From Henckelia pumila (Eukaryota > Streptophyta > Magnoliopsida > Lamiales > Gesneriaceae): DNA of 64,000 nucleotides. Shown one piece after another: positions 44,641 to 56,149 of the stretch. Location: the NCBI RefSeq assembly GCF_033568475.1, contig NC_133122.1, positions 140,809,402 through 140,873,401 on the forward strand, written 5' to 3'. The first letter of the stretch is position 1, and each line of letters begins with the position of its first letter. The notes beneath the pieces are model-generated. The model did no database searches. It was not told where the DNA came from and was given only the letters and a program-made list of their open reading frames with translations. The translations under genes were made by a program, and so were the position numbers.

Positions 44641-46400
44641 GCGTGACCCTATATTTATTACTCTGGAATTCTCTCAAGCTTCAGAGGGTGTCTGGAAGTT
44701 TTTCTTGCTTCAGATGGTTATTCAAGGGGAGGTTACCTCAGTCTAGTACTTTGCAACAGTCACAGTAAGGGCATATCGATATTGGGAGTATCAAAGTTTT
44801 CTAGAGTGAATCATTCCGAGGTGGAATAAGAGGTGACGTAGGAGTTATTGAAATCTCCGAACATCCATAAACAATTTTGTGTGTCTTCTTATTTGCAGTT
44901 TAGCACTTTCACATATTCACTCTCACACACAGTCAATCGAATTACTAGTTCAATCTGTCAGTTGACATCATTTCGCACATTTTATTTGTTTGACAATTGA
45001 CATTGATACACGAGAAGACAATGATTCAGTTGACCAACCTCAACTAGAAAAATTTAAGAAGTTCGAGGATCGACTGCTACAATATCTTGAAACATCAGTC
45101 AAGCAGTTGATCAACCCCCACAAAACCGATCCTAACACGGTGCATATCAAAAACTGATTATTAAACTTCCTCAATTGTCAAAGACATACACAAGGCCAGA
45201 TTCACGTGCTCAGTGATGCATGGTTCTATGTAATCCAGCACAAGTTGTTGCTCAGATGCAGTAGGATTGTTTGTCTGGAATAAATTGGAGAAATAATCCC
45301 ACGATGATCTCAAACATACTACCCTTATCAGTACACCAATCTCTGCTCGCTGACACTAGTCCTGATATGTGATTCTTAGCTCGTCATTTCGAATCACAAT
45401 TGTGAAAGTGTTTAGAGTTTATATTCACCAATCTCTGGGGAGAAGCTGCGAGTACAACTTGTTAATTGATTGATAGATCTCCCTCAACAGCACTTAAATT
45501 TAGAACTCTAATGGAAGTATGGTCCTGAGATTTAGTAAGATTGATATATGAACACCTTAAGATATTGGATGTATCGCATATATGCATGTTTCAAATGTAA
45601 AATTGGAACCAAGAGCTAAGAAAGGAATTTTCTTAGGTTACCCTGAAGAAACCAAAGGATATAGAATCTGGATCAAAGAAAATGGTGTTGGAAAATGCAC
45701 TATCAATCGGTAGGTTACATTCAATGAGGATAGCATCTTAGAAACTCAACAGTATATAAATCCAAATGAACCAAGAGGTGACAGATTGATGGTGTTCAAG
45801 TTGATGTGGAGCTTAGTAAGAAAACCAGAAATGCAACATATAATTTGGAAAATTATGAACTGGCTTGAGATAGGGGAAGGAGGGAAATAAAACCACCAAT
45901 CAAATTTGGATATGTAGATTTAATTTCCCATGCATTAAGTGCAGCTGAAATATTATTGAATGATGAAGAAATTAACGCAGTCATATAAGGAAGAAATTAC
46001 ATGTAAAGAGAGGGATAATTGGAATGATGCTATGAATGATGAATTGGATTAATTGTATAAAAATGAGACATGAAAATTGGTGAAGCTTCCTAAAGGTAAC
46101 AAGACAGTGGGTTGTAAATGGATTTATAAAAAAGGAATTCTCATGTTTTAAAAAGCAAGATATAAAGCAAGGTGAAAATTTGGAGGTTACTGTGTTGAAC
46201 GACAACCAAAGTGCTTTGCATATAACCATAAATCCGATGCATCATGAGAGGACTAAGCATATTAACATAAGGATGCACTTCATCAGACTGCGGTGAAAAG
46301 TTAAAATGGAAAATATTTCAACTTTGGATAACCCCGGAGACATGCTAATAACAAAACCACTTCCTACTGTCTAGACTTGGTAAACATTGGGAAGTTAGAC
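44640..46400 (+). mobile_element. Decayed Ty1/copia relic
   Basis: A plus-strand LTR-like leader (GAAATCTCCGAACATCC near 44850, ATTCACTCTCACACAC near 44920) is followed by pol fragments. EPRAKKGIFLGYPEETKGYR (about 45609-45668) is the integrase/reverse-transcriptase linker, and VKLPKGNKTVGCKWIYKK (46079-46132) is the reverse-transcriptase start. Then, with the catalytic part deleted, DNQSALHI (46200-46223), MHHERTKHINI and LDNPGDML are the RNase H end. Several stops and shifts. The order matches the intact copia layout, so this is one internally deleted element. Confidence 0.75.
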
Positions 46401-47391
46401 ATCATAACTCAGTATATTTATGTTATTATGATTTTTAGGACTATCCAGCTCATTATATTTATGTTATTTTGATTTTTAATTCTTAATATACTGTATTGTT
46501 ATCATTATAGTATGTATATAGCTATTTTATTGTATGTAAATACGCTTGCATTTTATTTCATAAACTATCATTTGGTTATGTTTTAGAGATATTGCTAGGT
46601 AAACTATTGGTAATATGTTACAGACTCGTATTATTTCATTTGATTAAATGTAAAAAAAAAAATTAATAAAGCTCTTTATGTGAACTTTCTTTTTTCTGTA
46701 TTGCATTGGTTCATTAATAAATTTAAATGTATGATAATTGAATTTTCATATGTCTTTTCTTTTCTTTTTTTTTTTGTTTTTTGTTTTACTTTTTAGAACG
46801 CCCCATGAATGATTAGTTGAATTTACCAAGTTTTGTTTAATTACTTGGATGATGTTGTGACGTCAACCAACAAAAAATGAGTTTAATACAAGTAGTGTGA
46901 AAATTGATTCTTATTTCAAACAATATTTTGATTATAATGTTGGTTCTTTGGAAATTGTTATAATAATAAATTGGAATTTTGAATAGTTTAATGAGTAATC
47001 TTTTTTAAAAAAAAAAAATCATTGATGATCATTTATTTCGAAAAAAATTTGCCTATTATACCCTCACAAAATTTTAAAAAAATTTACTCGTTGATGATCA
47101 TTAATTTATTTCGAAAAACAATTCACCTACCCTCACGAAATTATCTAGCCTGTCCCCATGCACGGTTACGCTAGTATATATGAAAAAAATCTGTATCCAT
47201 TGGTCATGGGAAATTGGCGTTTATGCGCGCAATGGAAAACGCAATGCGTTGGTCCCCTAACACTTTATGCTGTGGTTTCCACGAAATTTCTCGTCATGTA
47301 AAACAAAAGACAAACTTTAATTTCGCTCTTCGTCAAAACCACATGCATAAAATACAACTTGTTGCTTCCGATTTAAGCTTAGGGAATAAGG

Positions 47392-47394
<3 letters not shown>
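46401..47394. other. AT-rich spacer
   Basis: No gene. Two short similar blocks occur at about 47020-47075 and 47085-47140 (TTATTTCGAAAAA..CCTAC/TATTA..CCCTCAC), a degenerate tandem repeat. Confidence 0.5.
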
Positions 47395-47428
<34 letters not shown>

Positions 47429-47585
47429 TTTTTCTATGCTCCCACCAACTATGCCCAACTCTGTGCCCACCATGTACAAATCAACTCACTTATTGTACGG
47501 ATAACTCATGACTTATATATGATGGGCACAGAAGTGGGCAAGGTTGATGGGCAGCATAACAAAACTCATATATATATATATATAT

Positions 47586-47636
<51 letters not shown>
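47395..47636. mobile_element. Hairpin MITE inserted in a (TA)n microsatellite, copy 1
   Basis: The unit 47428-47565 is an imperfect inverted repeat: the left arm has TATGCTCCCACCAACTATGC and CTCTGTGCCCACCATGTACA, the right arm their complements (ATGATGGGCACAGAAGTGGG, TTGATGGGCAGCATAAC). TA runs lie on both sides (47395-47426 and 47566-47636). Same family as 51687-51805. Confidence 0.75.
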
Positions 47637-47637
<1 letters not shown>

Positions 47638-47849
47638 TCTCCCTTTCCGGCAAGCTTTTTTTAACGTACAATATGAATTCGCCGGATTTGGATAAGCCAC
47701 ACACATGCAAAATATATACATTTAATTAATAATTCACATTTCAAGTTCACATGTGAAAAATGATATTAAAATTGGACTGCGAATATGAACGAAAGAAAAA
47801 CCTTGAAATATATATATACACTCATGCACCCCAACCCTATAAAAAAAGG

Positions 47850-48430
47850 GTGAATTGGTGTTCAGTGCCTAAATTCAAAAGCAAATTAATAATCAGTCCC
47901 TTGTCAGAAAAAATTTGTTTGCACTTCCTGGGCTCACATTATTTTACTCGGATAAAATTAAGTACAAAACATTGAAAATATGGTACAAATACAAGATATT
48001 TGAGCACTAATTGTTCAAGATCGAGAACAAAAAATATAATTTTGAGTATAAAATCTAAACATCTTTATTAATGTGAACTTGCAACATGTGTTTTTGTACT
48101 CAAAAATCATATATTTGTACCAAATATAACACATTCGGTACTCAAAAATCACATATGCGTACCATATTTTCAATGTTTTGTACCGATTTTCATCCAAATA
48201 AGATAAATGTGTTATTAATATCAATATTTTTTAGTACTTGAAAATAATATATTTATACTAGATCTAACACATTTGATACTCAAATATCATGTATTTGTAC
48301 CATATTTTTCATGTTTTGTATCGAATTTTATCCGAAACAAAACATGTGGGCCCAGGGAGTTTAAACAAAAAATTTTTCTGATATAGACTGATCATTAATT
48401 TTTGTTTAGATTTGGGAACTGAATTATAAT
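47850..48430. repeat. Large inverted-repeat element (about 580 bp)
   Basis: The left half contains AATAATCAGTCCCTTGTCAG, GGATAAAATTAAGTACAAAA and ATATGGTACAAATACAAGAT. The reverse complement of the right half contains AATGATCAGTCTATATCAG, GGATAAAATTCGATACAAAA and ATATGGTACAAATACATGAT in the same order. Non-coding, MITE-like. TGAATT flanks both sides, but the exact ends are unsure. Confidence 0.65.
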
Positions 48431-48861
48431 TAACCGATAAAAAAAACATATATCCGTGTTGACTAACAGCTTGCTAGCTAATTTGTATTTTCGGTATTGA
48501 TTTATGAATACGGGCTGACAATATATATGATCATGAAACAAAACAATTACGAACTTCCATTTTTTCTTTATGTTTTGTAGGAAAAATAATATCACGAGAG
48601 CTTAACTAATGCATGTGATCAGGGGCGGTCCTAAGAAAAACGAGGCTCTTGGCAAACTATGAGTCCTTTGGTATTAACTTGAAAATAATTTTTCGAATAA
48701 CATAATTAAAATAAACCAAAATACATAAATCAATAAAGTACACAAATGAAAGAAGGTTTAAATAATTTTTTAAAATATTTTAATCAACAAAAAATATTAT
48801 TTAAAATTGGTTCTTTTATGTTTTTGAAACAAAATCATTAATTATGTCGTCATAGGATATA

Positions 48862-50413
48862 TGTAGTAACCCAGATTCTATTTTAAGATAATGATATGTT
48901 AAACATGATTAAGGATTAGTAATTAACCAATTCCAGGGCATAATTGGACTTCAGAATTACCAGAGGGATCGCTGCAGATAAGGGTGATAGCCAAGTTCCA
49001 CTTTCCATGCTATGATATGACATATAATTTTAAATGTGGCAAAACATAATTAAGGAGTCCTTATTTGATAAAAATAAGTGGAAAATCAGCTCCGAAACGT
49101 CCGAAAATGGTAGGAAGGGTCCTGGGGGTCTCGGACAGTTCGGAGGCACCGAAATAAGTTCGGACCATCCGAACTCAAATACAAAGTTCGGACCATCCGA
49201 ACCTGGGCTCGGAGGATCCGAACCCAACACTTAGGAGGCTCCGAACTCCCCCAGACAGCAATGCTAGATGACTAATCCGCGATTTTTGACAAGTGTCGTA
49301 CATGCAGGTTCGGAGGGTCCGAACCCTGTTCGGAGGCTTCGAACTCCGACGGATTTTTGGCTATAAATAGGGCTCTTCGGAGTCATAATTTGAATACGAA
49401 TTCTCGAGTTTTCTTCTTCAGTTATATAGTATGAGTTATATACTTGAGGGCCTTATCGGTTATAATAGAGGTTCTGGAATAACCAAGGAGTGGTTATAGT
49501 CATCCGGGACTAGCGACTTCAAAGGGCTATCGACGGACGAAGGTATGATCCGGGAATCTATTTAAGTTTTGGGAGTACTTATTAGCTTAGTTAAGGCTTA
49601 TAGAACTTGTGTAGTGATACGATGAACTTCTGAATATAGGCTTGGAACCTAGGATCCTACTATACTTGAACTAGCTTAGAGGTACGTATACATTGACTGA
49701 GATTGCCAGCGAGTATACATGTTTATATGTTGCATTTATTTGGCATTATTATATGACATGATATATGATTTACCTCTTTCTATATTCATATGTCATGTGC
49801 ATATACACGTTTAGCCTATACCTTGATATACCTAATTATAGAGCCGCTCAGCTCTATACTCGATAGTCTGTCACTGAGAGTACCGCGACGATGGGGACAT
49901 TTATGTCTGACTACTCTGGTGTACTTGACGAGTGTGGTTGCACCCAGAGGTTGATCCGTGCGGTGGCATCACTCATGTGGCGCCGGTACTGAGCATGACT
50001 TTTCAGATGACCCTTTACCAGTCATCATGTTGCATGCACTATATACATATGTTTACTCATGTTTATGTACTGGGCGTTAGCGCTCACGTCCTAGTTATTA
50101 TCTTGGACACCCTATTCCATGGGGCAGATCGCAGGATGGACGGAGCTGGTAGTTCAAGGCAGGACTAGGGAGCAGGAGCCTTGAGGAGTTTATTATACAG
50201 CAGGATTCGATATAGCTGTATAATGTTTACTTTTAAGTTTTTCGATATGGTTTTATCACTACAGTATTAAGCCTGAATATATTTTACTAAAATGATATGT
50301 AATTTATGGATTATGTTTCCGCACGTTTTACTCTGTTAAGTATTTTGCTGTATTAAGTTTAATGCATGCTATTAGTTGCCAATTAGTAGGTGATTCCATG
50401 CAGGGTCACAACA
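48862..50413 (+). mobile_element. Solo gypsy LTR (1.55 kb) inside the hAT element
   Basis: TGTAGTAACCCAG..GGGTCACAACA, flanked by ATATA at 48857-48861 and 50414-50418. U3 has several TTCGGA..TCCGAA imperfect palindromes (49130-49345) before the TATA box TATAAATA at 49362-49369. The downstream block ATCGACGGACGAAGGTATG is shared with the LTRs at 34076 and 54792. No internal domain or second LTR. Confidence 0.9.
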
Positions 50414-50608
50414 ATATATCTTCCAATATGTTTTTTTTATGGAGAGGATCGTCAAATCATTTGGTTTTTCTTCACTCATTGTGGTTCTCAAATAAAATTT
50501 CAATAATTTTAACTTGGAAAAACTTTTCTCAACTGATAATACAGTCACAAGAATAGTTAATAAAATTTGATACGCAAACATGATCATAGGAAAAATATTC
50601 ATTTTCAA
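50414..50608 (-). pseudogene. hAT transposase C-terminal dimerisation fragment
   Basis: Minus-strand frame MFAYQILLTILVTVLSVEKS followed by FSKLKLLKFYLRTTMSEEK is the hAT C-terminal dimerisation region (family: L.I...V.V..AERSFS.L..IK..LR..M...RL..L). The solo LTR ends the fragment, and ISYDDIIND continues it on the other side at about 48860. Confidence 0.85.
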
Positions 50609-51094
50609 ACCTGCAATCCTCGAACTTTTAGAATCTATTTAAAATTACAAAAAATATTAACATCTTACCTTAAACCAAAATAATGTGAACAAAAACATTA
50701 AATCAAAATAAGATTAAACAATATATCAAAATTCGAAAATAAAATAAATTTGAACAAGAGTCTTATAATTCATACCTTGGATCGTTTTGTTGAATGCGTT
50801 TGTGTATTTTCGTAAATTTTGTATTTTTCTATTTTCTGAATTCTTAAACTATTGATAGTCAATTCACGTAATCGCACACAACCACAAACTAACAAAAGAG
50901 TAAAGTATTATCGAAACTCTCAAAATTAAAAACTCGAACATTTCTTTTATGTGGATCAATTTTGTGTGAGGGCATAATATATAAATTTATATATAAATAA
51001 ATATATATATAATAATTTTTTTTAAAAAAAATTGGGGCCCCACACAAGGGTGGGGCCCTGGCTGCCCAGGGCCAGGGCCGCCCCTTCATGTGAT

Positions 51095-51627
51095 CTCGTA
51101 ACGAATTTACAAATTTGAATAAACCATAAAAAAAATACTTATTGAATATGAGATGCGCATCCGTTGCTATCTCCACTAAATCAAGCATTTAAAACCGAAA
51201 GAGATGGGCAGGGAGTAAATATCCACACATTCATTCTCGGCAATCATATTAGGCATTTATATGAGTATCAGCTGACGTATATAGTATTATATTGGTGACA
51301 CATCGAAAAAATGATTATATTGAACAAAATTAAAGATATCAAACCTAATTAAAACATTAATTTGAGAATATAGAGATTCCAAATTGCAAAAACACAAGCA
51401 TACATACAAAAGAAAAATGCAATTTTCTCATTGAACTAATTAAATACCGAGTTTACTACAATAAAATACGTCATCGCTTCTTTTGAAAATCTTCACACAA
51501 CAATCAAACAAGGAGAGAGAGTGTACCACGCAGGCTATTTCGTTAATCTGGGGGTTTATCCAGAGCGCACCTAAGGGTAGCGGCTGCGGGTTCTCACGTA
51601 AAAAAAAAAAGAAAATCAGCACTTTAT
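51095..51627. other. Spacer, no gene seen
   Basis: AT-rich, no recognised feature. Confidence 0.55.
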
Positions 51628-51640
51628 AATATATATATAT

Positions 51641-51689
<49 letters not shown>

Positions 51690-51828
51690 CTTTTATGGTG
51701 CCCAACACTATATGCCCACTTCATGCCCACCATATACAAGTCAACTCATCTATTGTACATGGTGGATATGAAGTGGGCATATAGTATTGAATACCATAAA
51801 AGAACTCTATATATATATATATATTAAT
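51628..51828. mobile_element. Hairpin MITE inserted in a (TA)n microsatellite, copy 2
   Basis: Unit 51687-51805 folds almost end to end: GTTCTTTTATGGTGCCCAAC and CTATATGCCCACTTCATGCC pair with the complementary right arm, which ends ATACCATAAAAGAAC. TA runs flank it (51628-51686 and 51808-51824). No coding. Family as at 47428-47565. Confidence 0.85.
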
Positions 51829-51839
51829 AGTTGTCCGTT

Positions 51840-53397
51840 TCCCCGTACTTGTAGGTATGATCAGTGCTTAATAGAATATGCACCTCTCAGGCATTTATCA
51901 CCAATTAAATTTACTAGTACAATATGCAGCCGCACATATCTTTGTCACGTTAAATTTAAATTAAATTAGTCATAAATGATGTGGACGAATATAGAAATGG
52001 ACATAGCACTCGATATTTAAAACCACATATCTAATCTAAATATAAAATACTGCAAATAGTTGTAGGTTAACAATTGATTTTTAAATATGATTTACTGCGT
52101 ATGACAACTGATACAATATTTTCGATGATTCTTATAAAAGTCTTGGAAAAAAACAATAAATTAACATTTTTGGAGGAAAATTAAATATCCTAAAACCCAA
52201 CGATGATATTTCCTACACATTCAAAGAATCACACCAAAACAAAATTTTCTCTGAAAACTCAATTTTGTAATTTTCGTACAAAAATACAATCTGTCAATTT
52301 TGAATAGTTCAAATGGTTATAAACACCGTAGATTCTATTTAAATATAATCGTTATCACATATAAATGGCTAAATACAATATAGAAGAAGATTTTCAAATT
52401 TTGGTTTTTATTATGAAAAAAATAGATTAAAAATTTTTGGATAAAAATTAAATCACAAAATTTTCTAGATAAAAATATGTTTGACTGCCAAATCAAATGA
52501 ATACAGCTTATAACAAAACAATTAGACTTCTTTAAAAAAAAACAATGAGACAAGATATATTATTCATATGCGCATAGGTGTACTAAACGACGACATTAAT
52601 TATTTTATATTTTTTTATGAAAATGATGCCTTTTCGTGTGTGTATATATATTTAATTTAAATATAAATATATACCAGCATGGAGAAATGGACATTGAAAC
52701 ATAAAAAAAAAAAAAATTGATTGGGTGGCATTTAATCTCTACCAAGAGGCAGGCAGTGATGTTGCGACGGGGCGATTATAATACTGTCTCTCATACAAAA
52801 GCCAGCCACAAATTATATACATATATCTTGTTAATATTAAAGTTAAAAAGATATTCATAACATCAATTTATTTTTTTATATAATAAAATTATTTTTACTT
52901 GTTCTCTATAACATTGTGCAAGAGATATTTTTTAAATCCAATTTGTTTATATATAAAAATTTGTCCTCTAGCTAGTAAAAAGGTATAACGTTTGATATAA
53001 TTCGTTACACTAATAAAAATTATATATGGGAAAAAGCAATGGCCCAAAAGGGGAAAAGCTAATAGAAGAATGAAATGTGTTATGTGTGGCAGACGATCGA
53101 GCGAAAAGGCAATGTTCGATTAACAAACTAATTTGCAGAAAGCAAGGCCCAGCCCATAATTATATTCAACAATTTGATTCTGACACATTGCGTCATATAA
53201 TATTATTTAAAACATTCATGCAAACAGATTCATATTAGATGATTTCACGAGTCACCCGAGATAGATATCTTATTTGAATCAATTATAGAAAAATATTACT
53301 TTATATTAAAAATATTATTTTTGATTATAAAATATGAACAATATAGACATATCTTACAAATAAAGATCCGCGAGAATTTCTTACAAGAGACTTACTC
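51840..53397. other. AT-rich spacer
   Basis: No gene or RNA recognised on either strand. Confidence 0.6.
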
Positions 53398-53735
53398 TTA
53401 CGACACGTTTGGTTGGATATATTAGATGGGATAGTGACTTTTAAAATAGGTTAAACCATAGTTTGGTAGCATGTTGAATAATGGACCCTAATATCTCCTA
53501 CATGGGATATGTCTTTATTACCTTGGCTTAAATAAACTCATCAAATATCCATATATTGTTTATCCCTCTTTCTATCCTTGTTGCCCGTTCTCAGAATACC
53601 CCCAACAAGGTTTTCATTTTAACGCGGCGATGAAATGGAAGGCAAAGATTAGGGTATTTCTCTATGTATGGTAAACTCCTCCGATATGTAGGCAACTCCA
53701 TAGCACCATAGTAGTTGACGAATAGATCCAAGAAA

Positions 53736-53818
53736 ATGGATCGTTTGGATTATGATATTCTGATGTTTTCTTCTCTTTACTTCTTACAGAGGCATTTTCA
53801 AGACTCGGTACTAGTTAG
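53736..53818 (+). pseudogene. Possible first exon of the Harbinger transposase
   Basis: ATG at 53736 opens MDRLDYDILMFSSLYFLQRH and the frame runs to AG|GTAAGT at 53817-53824, a strong donor site. Harbinger transposases often start with a short aromatic-rich exon. Its link to the next exon is inferred. Confidence 0.4.
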
Positions 53819-54744
53819 GTAAGTTTTTTGATAATCTTGGCTCACAAAATTTAATTTTATGTGTTTTGATATTATTTGAAATTAGAAGTCTGTTTTCGGC
53901 AACAAATCTGCGCAACTAAAAAAATGAGACTCAACCTTGTCCATAGTGTCGAATGTGTTGAAGAATTCGTGGCAATGCCCATTTCAGAAGCCTTTCATGT
54001 CCGATGAAGTACATTTCTGTGATATCACTGCTCCTCATCTCTGTTTATGGTTGAAAACAAAAACACATCGTTCGTCCAACAATATTCTGAGAATTTGATA
54101 TGTATGAACATATAATCCATCCTCTGCAATAATTAATTATAATCTGACATATGTACATAATTTTGTGCATTTATTAAAATGCTTGGCATCGATACATGAG
54201 GTTCCGTGCTTGGTTAACCATTTTTGGAATATCGATGAAGTTTGGGAAGGAATGAGCGTAGCAATTTTGTTCACTGTTGTGTAATAACACTACACTTGTT
54301 GGGTCTGATGACCACTTCATTATGTTTGAATAACCACATGTTAAAATCTTTAGCATGTATACAGAAGAAAGTTGATGACACATGTAGGTAAACTAAGTTG
54401 CTATATGTGTTCCTTATTTGGTAAAGCATAGTATATTTAATACTTTTCTTGAGATATTTTTTTTTTTAGGTTATCCTTGTTTCCACAAAATTATGAAAAC
54501 CTTTTTTTCATTTTGACTCCATTAATGTTAACCATAATTAATTATAATTTCGTGTGAAATATCTTTGAAGATGGCCATTAAGCATAGGCATGTTGTACTT
54601 TCGTGATGCTACACCAAATAATGTGTCGTTCAATGTTGATATTGTTACTTGTGAGATGTACAAAAAAAACGTGCAAAATGACTCCGAGACAAGCGTAGAT
54701 CATCATCATCGTACAGCATGACCCAAAAAATTGGTTTGCAAATG

Positions 54745-54791
54745 AACCATTTGAACAAGATTATTAACATAGGAGATGTGCAGTGCATGGT
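54745..54791 (+). pseudogene. Harbinger transposase exon 2, part before the gypsy insertion
   Basis: LNKIINIGDVQCMV leads directly into the TSD ATGGT. On the far side of the gypsy element the frame continues NLRMNRNAFARLGYLV, the usual R-M-x-R-x-A-F segment of HARBI1-like proteins. Confidence 0.65.
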
Positions 54792-56084
54792 TGTAGTAGC
54801 CCGTAACCAAAATCAGTAATTGAGGAATTAATCATAATTACTTGGGTAGAGTTCGGAAGCTCCGAAGGTGAGATCGGAAGCTCCGACCAGGATCGGAAGC
54901 TCCGATCGATATTACGTCAGGCATGACGTGTGGCAAGATCGGAAGCTCCGATCAGGACCGAAAGCTCCGATCACCCCTATCCGGAGTCAACAAGTGATAT
55001 TTTGACACGTGGCAGATCAGGATCTTCGGAAGCTCCGATGGCAGGATCGGACGTTCCGATCGAGGTTCGGACGTTCCGATCGTTGTCTATAAATAGAAGG
55101 CCGAGGCTTCACTTTCATTTGCCAATTCCGAGTTCTCCTTTCCATTCTAGTCCTTTTGGAGCTGTTCTAGTCTTCTTAGGCTTGGTCCGGAGGCCGGCGA
55201 GGCGTTCGGTAGTCGTAGCGGAGTTGTGCCCAAGTTCTGGAGGCATCGACATCAAAGGGCTAACGACGGACGAAGATATAGCTTTTGCTTCCTATAAATA
55301 TTTAGGAGTATGCAATAGCTTGGTTAAGGTTTTTAGAGCAGTTTAATGATAGTAGTATCATTTGGCAGTGTAGAGCAGACTATAGGCGTGGACCTAGAGT
55401 TGGTAGAGCTTGCACTATTTTGAGGTACGAAAGTACTGTTCGAGATATCCTGACTGAGTATGCATGTATTATGTGACTGCATGATTTATATGCCATGATA
55501 TTATGCTGCATTCATTTGCATCTTGTTGTATCTCTTTCGAGATGTCTGTTAGTAGGGTTGTACCCTATCCTGTTAGTGGATGGACTTCCATCGATTTGGG
55601 TCCGGCGTATCCACGATTATCTCGGTATGGGAGCCACCTCCTGAAGCGACGGCACAGTGTGCTACATACCAGGGCCCGGTCTGTCTCTGTTATCTGATCC
55701 TTGACCTCGAGTCTATAGGGAGTTCACTTTGCATGCATGTATACTCATACTCTCGCACTGAGCGTTTTATGCTCACGTCTCGTACTCTGTGTTTTTGGAC
55801 ACCCTATTCCATGGGACAGGTTTGCGATTGGACGAGGAGGGTGGATCCAGGAGGGTCTAGTCAGTGGTTGGCCAGCTGGAGCTTCGCTTAGGTTTTATTA
55901 CTGTTGTTTCGGGTTTATACAGCTATTCGATTTGGTTGTATATTATTGGATAAATTACAGATTTCTTTACTTGGGATTGTATAATGTTTATGGTTTCCGC
56001 AGTTTTATTCTGATATCTGTTTTATTAAGTTAATTGCATGCCTAAAGTTCTGTTTAGTAGGTGATCTGGGTAAGGGTCACTACA
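54792..56084 (+). repeat. 5' LTR of the Tekay-like element
   Basis: 1,293 bp, TGTAGTAGCCCG..GGTCACTACA. Eight imperfect palindromes with core GATCGGAAGCTCCGATC lie between 54850 and 55082, just before TATA box TATAAATA at 55088-55095. Confidence 0.95.
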
Positions 56085-56088
56085 TTTA

Positions 56089-56100
56089 TGGTATCAGAGC
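56089..56100 (+). other. Primer binding site (initiator Met tRNA)
   Basis: TGGTATCAGAGC, four bases after the LTR; same spacing as in the fragment at 34076. Confidence 0.9.
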
Positions 56101-56149
56101 ATGCAAAAGAATTCTTGGGATTTAGTCTCATCTTGAGGTATTTTTGTAG

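Larger units (their letters stand above)
48620..51086 (-). mobile_element. hAT DNA transposon remnant, split by a solo LTR
   Basis: An 8-bp duplication, CATGTGAT (48612-48619 and 51087-51094), flanks short terminal inverted repeats: left CAGGGGCGGTCC, right (reverse complement) AAGGGGCGGCCC. Both features are diagnostic of hAT elements. Removing the 1.55-kb solo LTR leaves about 910 bp, too short for a full transposase; only the C-terminal dimerisation region is recognisable. It is a non-autonomous deletion derivative. Confidence 0.85.

Noticed and set aside
54850..55082. Spaced palindromic repeats resembling a CRISPR array
   Set aside because: Unit spacing is irregular, units vary, no cas genes, and the array lies in U3 of a plant LTR retrotransposon.
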